Under the pieces are notes generated by a model, which worked only from the letters and a program-made list of their open reading frames with translations, did no database searches and was not told where the DNA came from. This document shows, piece by piece, positions 1 to 11,685 of a stretch of 64,000 nt of DNA (its first letter is position 1; the number at the start of each line of letters is the position of its first letter). The DNA is taken from contig OY723314.1 of NCBI GenBank assembly GCA_963210315.1, forward strand, positions 62,001 through 126,000, written 5' to 3'. The stretch is from Rhynchopus euleeides (taxonomy: Eukaryota; Euglenozoa; Diplonemea; Diplonemida; Diplonemidae). The translations under genes were made by a program, and so were the position numbers.

Positions 1-2958
1 GGGCTATCACCCTGGTCTTCTGCAGAAGCTCCTTGTCGGGCACCTTCGCTGGGCGGATGGAGACGATGGGGTGCTCGCCGCCCTGGACCACGACGATGTG
101 AATGCTCCACACCCTGGCCGCGAGTTGCAGCGCGAGGTGATCCATCCAGCTGCTGGGCCTGGCGAGGTTGGCTGCATAGGCGAGGTGTTGGGCCTTGTCT
201 CCGCCGAAAAGGTCTGTGAGTGCCTGCAACTTCTTCGCAGCCTCCGAGAGGTCCTGGCGCCTGAGTGCGATGTCTGCTGCGGGGACCCCGATGGCGAAGA
301 AACCGCAGTCGCCCTGCGCCGCGTTGGGCACGCGGGTCGCGCCGAAATCCCTGAGGAGGTCATCAACCGCATCCCTCTCGCCTTGCGCTTCTCCCATAGC
401 GTCATCGTCGTCAGCGCCACCGCGCATCGCGTCGCATGGGATGTGGGCGCCTTCCGTTGGTCCGCCAGGGGTATCCCGCAGAGCCGGGCTCGGCTCAGTC
501 CAAACAGGGGCGTAGTCGGGCAAAGGCAGGGCCTCCAGCTTCCTCCGCACCCTGGTCCGGGCCGCCGCGAGGTCCGGGAGGGACGCCCTGGGGTCGTCGG
601 CGACATGTCTCGTCAGCACCCTCTCCAAGGTGTCTCTGGCCAGATCCTCGCGGAAGACGAGCCAGTCGAACAGGATCTCATCTTGTCTGTCCCAAGCCAG
701 CCGCCCCCCTCCGGTCCAACGCGTGCCTGGGAGGGACGAAGGGGAGTGGAGGGCCCTCGCGTGGAGGCGGATGCCCCTGACGGCCCGGCGCCTCAGGCAC
801 ATCGGCCTCGCGGGACGCCGGGCGACCCAGTGCCGAGGGCGGCGTGACATCCCGTGACGGCGCGGGGCCCGACCACACAGGCGCGCCACTACGGACCAGC
901 AGTCCCTACTCGCTTCGCTCAGACCCCGCCTGCACGCCGACACCGCCGCCCTCGCTAGGCCCACCCAGCTCTGGGGAGACGCGTATGACCGGAGCCCCCA
1001 CATGAGCGGCCTCCACATCGCCTGTCGGAGGAGGGACCAGATCACCCCTCGAAGGGAGGGGGGGGACGTCCCGCGCAGGCCTGCCCGCTGGCGACTGGGG
1101 GCGCGACGCTTCATCGCCGCGCGGCGGACTGCCCGAGCCCGCGGCCGTCTCCACTGCCTGGGGAGGCGCATCCGCACCCACCTGCGCCTCTCGCCGTCGT
1201 CCCAGCCCTCTGCCAGGGCGCCAGGGGGTAAACCCCAGCCACGAGCAGTTGGGACGCCCGAGCTGCACTCCGCTCCAACAGGAGGGTCCCCAGACCAGCC
1301 CCGACATGCTGGCATCCACGTACCCTGACTAGTGGATCGGTCCCCTGCCGGGGCACCGCTGGCGTTGTTTCCCTGCTGGGAGTACAGCTCTCCCTGCTGC
1401 TCAGCGGCTGGGGTGGTGGGGCGGCGGGGCGGTGCGTCGGTGGGGGCGCCGGGGGCGAGATCCCCGCCTGCCCCACTATCCCCGATTTTCCCCGTGATGG
1501 CAAGGTGCGGTGACACTTGGGCTGGGGGAACGTGTGAGGAGGGGGGCAGGAGATGAGTGGATGGGGCACGAGGGAGTTACATGGTGCGAGGTGGGGACTG
1601 GGCCCGCTATACTCGAAAACCCCAGCTTGCCCCTCCACCCCTGGTGCACTGGGGGGCGGAGACGGAGGGGGAGAACGTGAGAGACGGAATGTGGGGGGAT
1701 GTTGCGATGCGATAAGGGGGAGGGCAGCGGGGGGAGCGTGGGACTGAGCGGGTGGGGGGACAAAAAAGCACGGGAGTCGGGGGTGTGGTATATTGGCCCT
1801 TCCCTCCCCTGCCCCATACTGTCCTAACACACCCTCCCACCCGAACGAGTCCCCCCTGGGGGGGGGGAGGCCTCCCACCACCCGCCCTGACCCCCACGCC
1901 CAGCCGACCCCCCACATGACGTGAGGGAGGGGGTTGGGGCGGGAAGCTGTCACCCGCCCTGCTGCTGCCTCTGCTGCTCCCTCTGCAACGGTGACCGCCG
2001 CTGCCTGCACGAGGGGGGGCCGCGACCCTTCCGCAGCCGTCGGGGAGTGCCGTTGGGGGGTGCATAAAGCCGGTGGGTCAGACCGGTGTGCTTTTTTTTT
2101 TTTTTTTTTCATCCCTTTTTACCCCCGTCGTTGCCCGTTTTGGCGCCCCCGATAGGCGGACCCAGGGAGCCTCGTCAAAGTGCCATCCCTACAGGAGATC
2201 GCCCTGGTTTTGGCCCCCATGAGCACCATGGCACCAGTAATCCAGGAAATTTGGCTCCCTGGATCCACCGTCACTGCTATTCTTGTCCTTCTGCATTACC
2301 TTTCACGCTTATTTGCCTTCGGACTGGGTCATGGGATGGAAGAGGGCGGTCGGGGTCTGGGGAAGTGAGGATGTGTGTCAAGACCTTGTCTCGTTGTGCC
2401 TGGGAGGTTTGGTGGTGGATGGGATGAGACACAGGCCATTGTGCCCAGAGAGCGCATGAGAGAGAGGGATTTGAGGCCCCCCGCCCCCAGGTTCCCTGCC
2501 CACCTGGACGGACCCAAGTGCCTCACACCGGTTCTCTCCCCACCCGGTGGTCCACCTGACGGGCAGTCGGTGCAGCGGCTTCAAAAAAAAAAAAAAAAAA
2601 AAAAAAAAGACCGGTGTGCTGTTGTTGGGGGGCCCGTGTGGAACCCACCCTCCCCCGGCCCTGCCTGCCCCGGCGCTGCCGACGCCGCCGCTGCCGTCGC
2701 TGCTGCTCTCGCCGCTACCGGGGGCGGCCCGGGCTGCACTCGTGCGGGGGGTTGCGACCCCCGCGCTTCTGCCGCTACCGGGGGCGGCCCGGGCTGCACT
2801 CGTGTGGGGGGCTGCGACCCCCCCGTCTCCCTCGCTACCGGGGGCGACCCGGGCTGCTCACCCGCTGGGGGCGGGAGCGCCGCCACCAGCAGCGCCATGA
2901 GGGCCCACTGCCCTCGCCTCCTCGCGTGCCCACGGCCAGGCACGTCTCGCGCCTCCAT
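1..2958 (-). pseudogene. N-terminal part of LINE polyprotein, broken
   Basis: The ATG at 2958 corresponds to the start of the intact polyprotein at 36172. The N-terminus shows the same proline/alanine-rich 20-residue repeats (about 2713-2860). The frame is broken twice. An inserted LINE fragment with an 11-bp target duplication lies at 2092-2608. There is also a one-base shortening of a G run near 1547 (six G against seven in the other copy), which shifts the frame so that it stops near 1111. The region left of about 1111 still carries the frame for the first OTU-like domain (Cys of GDCGFF near 305) but is cut by the window edge. This copy cannot make the full protein. Confidence 0.8.
2092..2608 (+). 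mobile_element. 5'-truncated LINE 3'-UTR insertion with poly(T) head and poly(A) tail
   Basis: The insertion is flanked by an 11-bp direct repeat, GACCGGTGTGC (2081-2091 and 2609-2619). The intact LINE has this sequence once, at 35823. The insertion starts with 18 T (2092-2109), continues with LINE 3'-UTR in plus orientation (2110-2582, the reverse complement of about 3017-3473 and of 27329-27783), and ends with 26 A (2583-2608). The 3' end carries about 18 extra bases compared with the tails at 3017 and 27329, so a different polyadenylation point was used. The T run at the 5' end is not part of the LINE. Confidence 0.85.
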
Positions 2959-3006
2959 CGCGACTCGCGCTCGCGTGTGTCGGGGGTGGGAAGGGGGGGA
3001 CTGGGA

Positions 3007-6000
3007 TTTTTTTTTTGCCCGTCAGGTGGACCACCGGGTGGGGAGAGAACCGGTGTGAGGCACTTGGGTCCGTCCAGGTGGGCAGGGAACCTGGGGGCGG
3101 GGGGCCTCAAATCCCTCTCTCTCATGCGCTCTCTGGGCACAATGGCCTGTGTCTCATCCCATCCACCACCAAACCTCCCAGGCACAACGAGACAAGGTCT
3201 TGACACACATCCTCACTTCCCCAGACCCCGACCGCCCTCTTCCATCCCATGACCCAGTCCGAAGGCAAATAAGCGTGAAAGGTAATGCAGAAGGACAAGA
3301 ATAGCAGTGACGGTGGATCCAGGGAGCCAAATTTCCTGGATTACTGGTGCCATGGTGCTCATGGGGGCCAAAACCAGGGCGATCTCCTGTAGGGATGGCA
3401 CTTTGACGAGGCTCCCTGGGTCCGCCTATCGGGGGCGCCAAAACGGGCAACGACGGGGGTAAAAAGGGATGAGGCGGGAGGGCACCTGGAGGGGGGACCC
3501 GTGACCTGGCAGAGAAGGTAACGAAACGCGGGGCAGAGGGGCATGCAGTGACGGCGGTGGGTCCTGTGAGTTGGGATGCCTATTCCCTGGTGCTGTGGTG
3601 CTCACAGGGCCGGGGACAGGGGGGTCTCGTTGAGGGACAACACTGAACTGACTCGTCGGGCCGACCGTGCCTGCCGCGAGGGGGAGTTGGGGGGGGAGGG
3701 GGGGGGGGGGGGGGACGGAGAAGGGGGTATTCACAGCACCTGTGTGTGCTCTACTGCACAAAGGCATCTGGTCTAGGGGGGGGGATCTACCTCTACTCAA
3801 AACTCTACTCTATACTCTACGTAGTCGAGCGGGGACCTGCTCCTTGCAGGTTCGACCACTCTGGCCCTCACTGGGTGGCGGCGCCTGTCGCGCGCGGCGC
3901 GGCGCGGCGTGATCCCTGGGACGCTGTCCCCGCTGTCGCGCGACGCATGCCCGCTGCGGTGTACATCCTCGAGTTGAGGTTATTGTACAGCCTCTGCTCC
4001 TCTCTGTCTTGGAGGCGGACCTTGCAACGCCACGCATGCAGGGCTCGCCTCGCGGACTTGAACTCCTCCTCCGGGGAGCCAGGCTCTGGGGTGAACAGGG
4101 CGTCCCATTCAGCCACCGTCTTGGGGACGTCGGCGTCGTCAGCTGGGGTGCCTTTGTCGGCAGCCGTCGCGCTGCGCTTCCTGTCCGGGGGAGAGGCTGA
4201 CACGTCACGGTCGGCCTTCCGCTTGCCTGTGTGCTGCGACGCTGAGGGGGCTGGTGCGTTCTCGCTGGTGGAGCCGCCCTGCTGCGCGTCGGAGGTGGAG
4301 TCGGTGGAGGAGGTGGAGGGCTGAGCGGTCGCGTTCGACGAGGGGGCTGGTGCTGTAGAAGCAGAGGGAGAGCCGCCCGAGGTCGTGTGTGCGTTACCGT
4401 CCGTCGCAGCCCCGTCGCCTCCTCGGTCCGGCGGACGGGTACATGTCTCTCCGTCCGACACACAGCCCGTGCACGCTAGGCGATTGCAGCCTATGCATTC
4501 CCAGTGGGGCGTTCGGGTGTCAAACGGCTGCTCACATCTGACACACAGCACCGACAGTTCGGCTGTCCCCCCGTCTACTCGGACCATGTGGAGGCCAGCC
4601 TCTGCGCCTCGGCAGCCGGTGGAGACGAGGGGTACGGCCGGTGCGAGGCGGAGCACGAAGGACCGCACCTGCTCCGAGATGTGGAGTGGGCTGTAGTGCG
4701 ATGTCTTGAACTTGACACCCGCGACAGGCCCGTACGGCTTCCTCAGGGGGCGGTATATCCGCGGTGCAGTGTCATCAGCGAGCACGACGATCGGGGAGCC
4801 CGTCGCCCGCGCGGCCCCCTGCAGCGTCAGCTCGTCGGCCCACGACGCAACGTTCATGCTGCCGGACTCGCACATCTGCCGCGCCCACTCCTCGTAGGAG
4901 GGCTCCGCCCTGCTCCTCAGGTCAGCGTGGTCGCCGACCACCTTCACGACGTACTGCCGCAGGCCGTCTGCAGTCGCGCCGGCCTCGCCGAGGAGGGACG
5001 TGAGGGCGTCGAAGAAGCAGTTCCCGGGGGTGAACCGGAAGTCCTGCACGTCCGGCATCTCCAGCACGCTCTGCTGCTTCGCGGTGGTGACTCCCGGAAG
5101 CGCGTGCTCCCTCGCGGTCAGCCACCGGGTCAGGACATCGTCCGCCGGCTCGGGGGCCGGCCCCGGGGGCGGCGGCGGGGGACCGGCGTCCTCGCTGTCG
5201 GTGCTGTCCTCGTCGTCATCCATCACCTCCTCCTGCACCACCGTCGTCGGCTCCGTGCGCCCGCACTGGCAGGGGTCCGTGACGTGCTCGACACAGTCAG
5301 GGCAGCTGGCTCTGAGGCAGTGTACACACCTGCCGTGGGTGTCCTGCGTGGAGAAGTCCGCTTCGCAGAACTGGCAGAACTCCGTCACGTCCTGCTCCCC
5401 CTCCGCCCGCTCAGTTCGCAGCCGCGGGCCCGCGCGTACGGTAGGCCGGGGCCCAGTCGTGCTCCCGCCCACCAACTCCTGCACGTCCGCCGGCAGGGTG
5501 AGCGCCTGGAAGCGGTCGCCTACTCCCCCGAGGGCGACCGCGGTGGCGATCGGCTTGCACCCGGGGTCGCACACTGTCGGCGCGCGGTAGTCGCGGAAGA
5601 CGATGATGTGCCTCCGCAGCACGCACGCCGCCCCGCGAATGAGCACGTCGTCGGCCCACGTCGCTTCGTCTCCCCCCTCGAAAGCGGACATGCGGCTGGC
5701 CCACGCCGCTGGGTCTGCCAGGAGCCCCGACAGTTCGGGGGAGGATCGTACCCGGGCGACGGCCTGTCTGCGGAGTGGCCCTGCCTCCATCGGGGTCCCT
5801 GACGAGGCGAAGCCGTCCGCGAGGGCCACCAGCGCATCCGTGGGCACCCCCCCCGCGCCACCTCCCCCCAGCTGCTGCACCTGGAACACCGCCGGCAGGA
5901 GGTTCCCCAAGCCCCCCATCAGCGAGGTGAAGGACACCCCTACACCGTTGTGGGCAGACCGCCATTCACGCACCAGGTCTTCCGGCGTCGGCGGCTCGCG

Positions 6001-7218
6001 GTCTACGGGTTTCTGGGCGGGACGCAGGGGCTCGTCTGAGGGAGGGGGCACCGCCTGGTGGCCTTGTCCCTCCGCGTCGTCCGGGTCGGTGTCTTCGAAT
6101 GCAGCACCCTGGCCGACCTGGTCCGGCTCGAACCTGATGAAGTGGTCGGGGTCCAGGGGTGGGGCGGCCTCCACCTCGACTCTGTCGCGGGCCAGCGACC
6201 GGCAAGCCTTCGTAAGCTCCCCGCACTCGAGCAGGGTGGCGCCCAGGGTGTTGTTGAAGGCGGAGTTCACCCTGCACGCGTACTCCTGCGTCAGCTGCAC
6301 TCGGCTCGCTCCTGTCCGCTCCGCTGCAAGGCGCCCGAGCTTCGAGAAGACGGAGTGTGCCGAGGGGGCGAGGCCGCCGAACAACTCCATGGCGTAGGGG
6401 GCGAACACGAGGCCTCGCGCCGCACACGCGTCCCGGTACTGCCGGTTCTTCGTCGCCTCGCCCTGGGCTGCCGCCGCTCCCGTGAAACGGGCTGCCGCCT
6501 GCACGTAAGAAGCGGCCACGGGGTTCTTGACGGTGATGTCAATGACTCGTGGCCAGATCCTCCTAGTCACGAGGTCGCCCGGGCGCTGCCCATCCTGCAG
6601 GAGATGCAGAGACTCCATCTCGGGGTTCGTGCCCGCCTCCTGTGCCAGGGCGAACAGGGCGTCCCGGGTGGCGTCGTGTCTGCGGGTTAAAGCCCCGCCC
6701 TGGTTGCAGTCGAAGGCGTGGGTCCCCATCTCGTCCAGTTCCCTGCCGCACTTCTCGCAGACGGTATCCGGCTCGAAGAGGGGAATGCCAAGGCGGGCGC
6801 GTGACACGGCGATCATCTGGCGACCCTCGATGCGGCTGTTCTCCGAGAGCTTCCCCCCGAGGAAAGCGCCGGCGTGGGGCAGCGACAGCGATCGCAGGCG
6901 GGCTCTGTCGTGGGCGTCGGACTCTTCGAACAGCTCGCGGTACTGGCGGCTGACGATCGCGCGGGAGAGTTCCCTCTGCTCGACATCCCCCACGGGGGCT
7001 TGCGTGGGGTCGCGCCGTTCGTCCTCGTCCACAGCGTTGTTGTGAGCGAGGCAGGTGGTCTCCCATCCCTCCTCATCCCACGTGAAGTTGGGGTCGAGCT
7101 CCCGGCACAAGGAGTGGCCGTTCGCCGTGGACGCCAGGGCGGCTGCATGCCAGTGTTCGGCGGCGCGTCGGATCCCCAGGCCCCCGAGCCTCACCGGCAT
7201 GGTGGCTTGCCGCATGAC
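3007..7218 (-). mobile_element. LINE copy 1, 5'-truncated, with poly(A) tail
   Basis: This is the minus-strand LINE 3' half, nearly identical to 27321-31546. The poly(A) tail is the T run at 3007-3016, and the 3'-UTR spans 3017-3867. The 5' truncation point is at 7218, after which the minus strand is hAT-like transposase sequence. The junction lies after the RT domain, so the copy keeps only the endonuclease, the degenerate OTU, the third OTU and the C-terminal tail. The 3'-UTR contains long G runs (3690-3716) and short variable tracts that differ from copy 2. Confidence 0.85.
3868..7215 (-). pseudogene. C-terminal 1115 residues of the LINE polyprotein (endonuclease, OTU-like and zinc-finger region)
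   Basis: The open frame has no stop and matches residues about 1545-2662 of the intact polyprotein at 28184-36172. It keeps the CCHC knuckle and restriction-like endonuclease (VCEKCG near 6770; RPGD and IDITVK near 6520-6590), a degenerate OTU fold (GNLLPAVF near 5900), a Cys-rich finger near 5270-5390, an OTU with TPGNCFFDAL near 5010-5040, and a second Cys-rich finger near 4450-4560. It lacks the RT and the whole N-terminus. Its first ATG is just an internal methionine. It differs from the intact copy by scattered substitutions and by a 9-base shorter Ser/Thr run near 4310. It is a dead fragment that could be expressed only from a neighbouring promoter. Confidence 0.75.
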
Positions 7219-9751
7219 AACCCAACAGGAAGCGGTTCACCTTGCTCTGGGTAATCCCAGACAAGGCAGCAGAAGAGAGGTTGGGGGCCCTCTGCGCCAA
7301 GAACGATGCATTCCCAGCCACACACTCTGCGAGGTCTTGTGTGGAGGGTAGCGAAGGGAGGTCTTCGGGTGATGCCGACGCCATTGCAGCTTCATCGTAG
7401 CCGATGAACCTTGCCAATGTGCTCGCAAACCCCTGGATGCAGGGAACCCAGACCTCCGCAAATACATCGTGGTGATCCTTCACCACCTCCAACGCCTCAG
7501 CCCGCCCCACCTCCTCCTCACCGTGGCGGGGTTGTCCCCAATGCTTCCGCAGGGCAGGGAAGTCGTTGTCGGCGGAGTCGGCGCTCAGGTCGCGGGCGAG
7601 GAGGTGCAGCGGCCTCAGCACACCCCATCCCGCCTCGAAGTTGACCTCGAGGCGGCCCGTCTCCTCGTTCAACCGCCTGGGCTTGAGGTCGTTGAGGAAC
7701 CTCAAGTACAGGCTGCCAATGAAATGGCAGGCTGCACAGTAGGCGGCGACGGTGGGGGTCCCCAGAAGAGTGAGGATCTCTGTCGCAGTCGGGGTGAACC
7801 GCTCCTCTCTCACCATCTCCAGGATGGAGGCGGAGAACTTGAGGAGGCGGGAGCACTGCTGAGGACGGGCATGCCACTTCGACCCCCGCTCACGGGCAAA
7901 CCCCAGGCCCCGGGGGTAGCGCATGTCAAGTGCTTTCCCAAGCTCAGCATCCACGAAAATGACCCCGGCGGTTGACCGGCCGTTTGTCGGGTCGAGGACT
8001 GCAAGTACGCTGGCAACGTTGGCTGCCGGGTCGACCCGATGAGACATCATCAAGGCCTTCCCCGCCGTCTGCACTGCGTACTTCAGTGCGCCTCCAACCT
8101 TATGGTGCATGCACCGTAGGTGGACGATGGCGCCCCCCGCGTCCCTGGTCGCCTTCGCCTCCGTGCTAGCATGGTCGCTCAGGGTGGCGTTGCTAATACG
8201 GAGCTTGTGGGCGGAGACTATGCGGCGGACCGCCTGCAGGTTGGAGGTCTTCCCTGCAGCCTTCCCGTTCTTCAGGGGGAGGGCGGAGGCGCAGGCCCCG
8301 CGTACGCGATTCTCGTCTGCAGCGACGTGGGCGGTGACAACGTGCAGCGAGACACTACTCCGGCCCAAGGAGGAGGTGGCATCGTGGGCGAGGGAGAGGG
8401 TGGCCTTCTGCCGGTCTTTGCCTAGGCCCCCTCCGCCGGTCTGCGTCCTCGCGACATCCTCCAAGAAGACGGCGAAGGAAGCCGCTCCGCTCGGGATCTC
8501 GAATTCGCGGAGCGTCCAGCGAGAGGGGATCGGCATCTCCACCCCATCGCTCAGGAGCTTGATGATGTCGCGCAGCACCCTGCGCGACGACTCCTGACCG
8601 ATGCCAGCCATCCGCAACTCCAACAGCGCCCGCAGCACCTTCATGGGGTAGGGCTCGGTGCAGGACTTCCGGCCCGTCACCCCACGAAGAACAATGTCCC
8701 CCTTGCGCCCGAGAACCTCGTGCGCAGCAGCCAACTCCTCCGTCAGCTGCGCAATGCGGTCCTTCGCCCTCAGCAAGGCCTTCTGCAAAGCCTTGACCTG
8801 CAAGACCCGCTCGGGGAGGGTCTTGGAGGGGCGCCCCACGGGGGCCGGCGGAGGCGTGCCCTGTCCGACGAAGTGGAGGCTGCACGGCCGTCCCGGCACT
8901 GCATTTCCGATGCAGTACTTCTTCTTCATCCCCCGGGTATCACTACCCTTCTCGTGAGGATGCAGAGCAGAAGACATGCAGTCGGCGTTCTCCTTCACCA
9001 GGGAGAAGAGGGCGGTGTCCGACACCTTCGCACCTGCGGGCAAGAGGGAGCGCAGGAGAGTCAGGTACTCGGCGCTGCTGATGCAGCACCACCCCTCACC
9101 AGCAGCCACAGCGTCACGCAACGCGTCCATCGCAGTCGCAACGGGGGAGTCGGTGTTGGCGTGGGAGGCGGAGTCAACGGGGCAGGCGGAGTCGGCGAGG
9201 TCGGCGAGGTCATCGAGGCTGGCGAGGTCGGCAGGGTCACTGCACACAGAAGAACCAATGTCGACATCGTCGGCGGGACTCGTCGGAGACGTCGGTGGGA
9301 GCGCGGCAGGCAGAGGTTTCGGCGGCACGGGAGTCGGTGACGGAGGCGCCTCAGGCTCATCAGGCTCGTCGTTGCCAGCAGCAGCAGGACCCCGCGTGAC
9401 CGCCGAGATCACGCTCTGCGAGACGGGATCCGCATCCTCGGGGTGGGGGAGGAGCGCCGCCTGATCAGCGAGATCATCGGGCTCACCCAGAGGAGCGATC
9501 AGGACATCGTCGGGGAAGCAGCGGCCCGGGGACGAAGCAGTCAACTGCCGGATTGCCTCTTCGGAGGAGAGGGGATTGGGCCGACGGATATCTGCCAAGC
9601 AATACATCTTCTGCACGCCGTTTGAGGTCCGGCTCGTTACGGGTTTCGGCCATCCTGCGTTGCGGAGAAGCGCACCCGCGACCTTCCCCGTAGTCTCGTC
9701 TGGGATACCCTGCAGCTTGCACGCTTCCGCGAAGGTAACCAAGCCGGACAT
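7219..9751 (-). CDS. hAT-like transposase, 3'-truncated (copy A)
   Basis: The start ATG at 9751 is shared with the inverted copy at 20389. About 844 residues of transposase are left before the frame runs into LINE sequence at 7218 and stops at 7073 after an unrelated tail. The N-terminus has a small basic domain, then a Pro/Asp-rich linker, a second small domain ending in KKKYCIG, and a Leu-rich coiled coil (about residues 305-335). The core has a DATSS motif, a TLSDHAS motif resembling the second acidic site of hAT transposases, RCMHHKVGGALK resembling the hAT CxxH motif, and KWHARPQQCSRLLKF resembling the TRWNS region. The C-terminal dimerisation domain is missing because of the LINE junction. 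The hAT assignment is inference from motif order. A different RNase H-fold transposase family remains possible. Confidence 0.55.
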
Positions 9752-9922
9752 TATCAGAAGCTGTCGAACGTGCCAGTGCCTGCAGTGGGTTAGTGCTGTG
9801 TGAGCAACGTAGGTGCAGCAAAGTTAAAGTTAAGCAGTCTGCTGAGGGGTCCGCACACAACATCTGGGAGGCACGCAGAGTGACCGAGAGTGGAGGGGGC
9901 AAGGGGAGACACCGTTCTGTTT

Positions 9923-11110
9923 CGGTTACAATCGGTTACATGCCAAGAACAATCGGTTACATGCCAAGAACGATCGGTTACAATCGGTTACATGCCAAGA
10001 ACAATCGGTTACAATCGGTTACAATCGGTTACATGACGAGGGCAATCGGTTACAATCGGTTACATGCCAAGAACGATCGGTTACAATCGGTTACATGCCG
10101 AGAACAATCGGTTACAATCGGTTACATGCCGAGAACAATCGGTTACAATCGGTTACATGACGAGGGCAATCGGTTACAATCGGTTACATGCCAAGAACAA
10201 TCAGTTACAATCGGTTACATGCCAAGAACGATCGGTTACAATCGGTTACATGCCGAGAACAATCGGTTACAATCGGTTACATGCCAAGAACGATCGGTTA
10301 CAATCGGTTACATGACGAGAACAATCGGTTACAATCGGTTACATGCCGAGAACAATCGGTTACAATCGGTTACATGCCAAGAACGATCGGTTACAATCGG
10401 TTACATGCCGAGAACAATCGGTTACAATCGGTTACATGCCGAGAACAATCGGTTACAATCGGTTACAGGCCAAGAACAATCGGTTACAATCGGTTACATG
10501 CCGAGAACAATCAGTTACAATCGGTTACATGCCAAGAACGATCGGTTACAATCGGTTACATGACGAGGACAATCGGTGACAATCGGTTACATGCCAAGAA
10601 CAATCGGTTACAATCGGTTACAGGCCAAGAACAATCGGTTACAATCGGTTACATGCCGAGAACAATCAGTTACAATCGGTTACATGCCAAGAACGATCGG
10701 TTACAATCGGTTACATGACGAGGACAATCGGTTACAATCGGTTACATGCCAAGAACGATCGGTTACAATCGGTTACATGACGAGGACAATCGGTGACAAT
10801 CGGTTACATGCCAAGAACAATCGGTTACAATCGGTTACAGGCCAAGAACGATCGGTTACAATCGGTTACATGACGAGGACAATCGGTTACAATCGGTTAC
10901 ATGCCAAGAACGATCGGTTACAATCGGTTACATGACGAGGACAATCGGTGACAATCGGTTACATGCCAAGAACGATCGGTTACAATCGGTTACATGACGA
11001 GGACAATCGGTTACAATCGGATACATGCCAAGAACAATCGGTTACAATCGGTTACAATCGGTTACATGCCGAGAACAATCGGTTACAGTCGGTGACCTAC
11101 CGAGAACAAT
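9923..11110 (+). repeat. 31-bp iteron array, about 38 units (copy A)
   Basis: Each unit has two copies of the 10-mer CGGTTACAAT-type motif followed by ATGCC(A/G)AGAAC or ATGACGAGGAC, for a period of 31 bp. A few units have a third 10-mer or lack one (near 9940, 10015, 11045), and point variants (CAGTTACAAT, CGGTGACAAT, AGGCC) are spread through the array. The array lies between the transposon end (11685) and the transposase ATG (9751), where transposase-binding subterminal repeats of hAT elements are found. The 31-residue periodic open frames across it follow from the period not being a multiple of three and are not genes. Confidence 0.9.
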
Positions 11111-11112
11111 CT

Positions 11113-11685
11113 CGCATCCTGGAGCAACCTATTGGCAGACCGTCCACAACCGTCTACAGACGAAAAAGAGACGTACCGTCCCCATCGTGACCAACTGGGG
11201 GTGTTTTTTGGGTGTGGACGGTCCGCCCGCAGCCTAGCAACCTCCAGTAACCTCTTGGCAGACCGTCCACAGCCGTCCACAACCATCCACAGCCATCCAC
11301 AGCCGTCCACAACCGTCCACAGGTGAAAAAGTGCCAGAACACCCCAATATTGACCACCTGGGGGTGATTTTTGGGTGTGGACGGTCTGCCTGAGGCCGTA
11401 GAATGCGAAAAAACCGATTTTGGTACTCTATTGGCCTGTGGTGGCCCGTAGAAATGGAGTGTTTGCGATTTTGAGCCATTTTCCTCAGGAAACTGGCCCA
11501 GTTGGCTGGAAAATGTGAATTTTTGAATTTAAAATGCAACATCGAGCATTTAGAGAGTGTGGACGGTTGTGGACGGTCGTCCCGGACCGATTTGGGACCA
11601 CTTTTGGTATAGGGTCGAAAAGACAATGCGATTTTAAAAAAAATAATTTTTTAGACAGCCAGGTCAGCAGGCTATGCCTCCTCTA
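11113..11685 (-). repeat. Subterminal region of hAT-like element with CCGTCCACA repeats
   Basis: This has two related blocks near 11180-11235 and 11330-11400, each with GTTTTTTGGGTGTGGACGG or a close variant. Between them lies a run of 10-mer repeats of the type CCGTCCACAA/CCATCCACAG (about 11266-11325). The final 30 bp read toward the terminus TAGAGGAGGCATAGC. The inverted counterpart is 17876-18455. No coding capacity is evident. Confidence 0.7.

Larger units (their letters stand above)
1..3006 (-). mobile_element. LINE copy 0, 5' part, continues off the left edge
   Basis: This stretch matches the 5' 2.5 kb of the full-length LINE at 27321-36240, in the same minus orientation. Position x corresponds to about 33741+x up to 1547 and 33742+x from there to 2091. 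Its 5' end at 3006 touches the poly(A) tail (T run on the plus strand, 3007-3016) of the next LINE copy, so the two copies lie head to tail on the minus strand. It is interrupted by an oppositely oriented LINE fragment at 2092-2608. The rest of the element lies outside the window. Confidence 0.85.
7219..11685 (-). mobile_element. hAT-like DNA transposon, copy A (5' part)
   Basis: From right to left this holds a terminal sequence TAGAGGAGGCATAGC (minus strand, starting at 11685), a subterminal region with CCGTCCACA-type repeats, an iteron array, and the transposase frame. The whole 5' block 9752-11685 is repeated in inverted orientation at 17876-20388 with very few base differences outside the iteron array. 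The 3' end is lost at the LINE junction (7218). I see no matching target duplication because only one end is present. Confidence 0.55.

Noticed and set aside
1934..3252. Proline- and glycine-rich plus-strand frames over the LINE N-terminus
   Set aside because: Antisense to the LINE coding strand and broken by the inserted fragment. The minus-strand frame is the one that continues in the intact copy.
4504..5802. 432-residue plus-strand frame (also 28829-30127)
   Set aside because: Antisense shadow of the LINE polyprotein, present in both copies only because the LINE is GC-rich.
7073..7218. C-terminal tail of the transposase copy A frame
   Set aside because: It is LINE sequence read in the wrong frame after the junction.
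9923..11110. CRISPR array
   Set aside because: There are no unique spacers, no cas genes, and the setting is eukaryotic. The repeats are contiguous tandem units.
9923..11110. Plasmid or phage replication origin with iterons
   Set aside because: The array lies between a transposon end and a transposase gene and is present twice in inverted orientation. No Rep protein is seen.
9793..11190. Repeat proteins of RTIGYNRLHA type across the iterons (also 18371-20377 on the other strand)
   Set aside because: They are translations of a non-coding 31-bp iteron array and occur in every phase.
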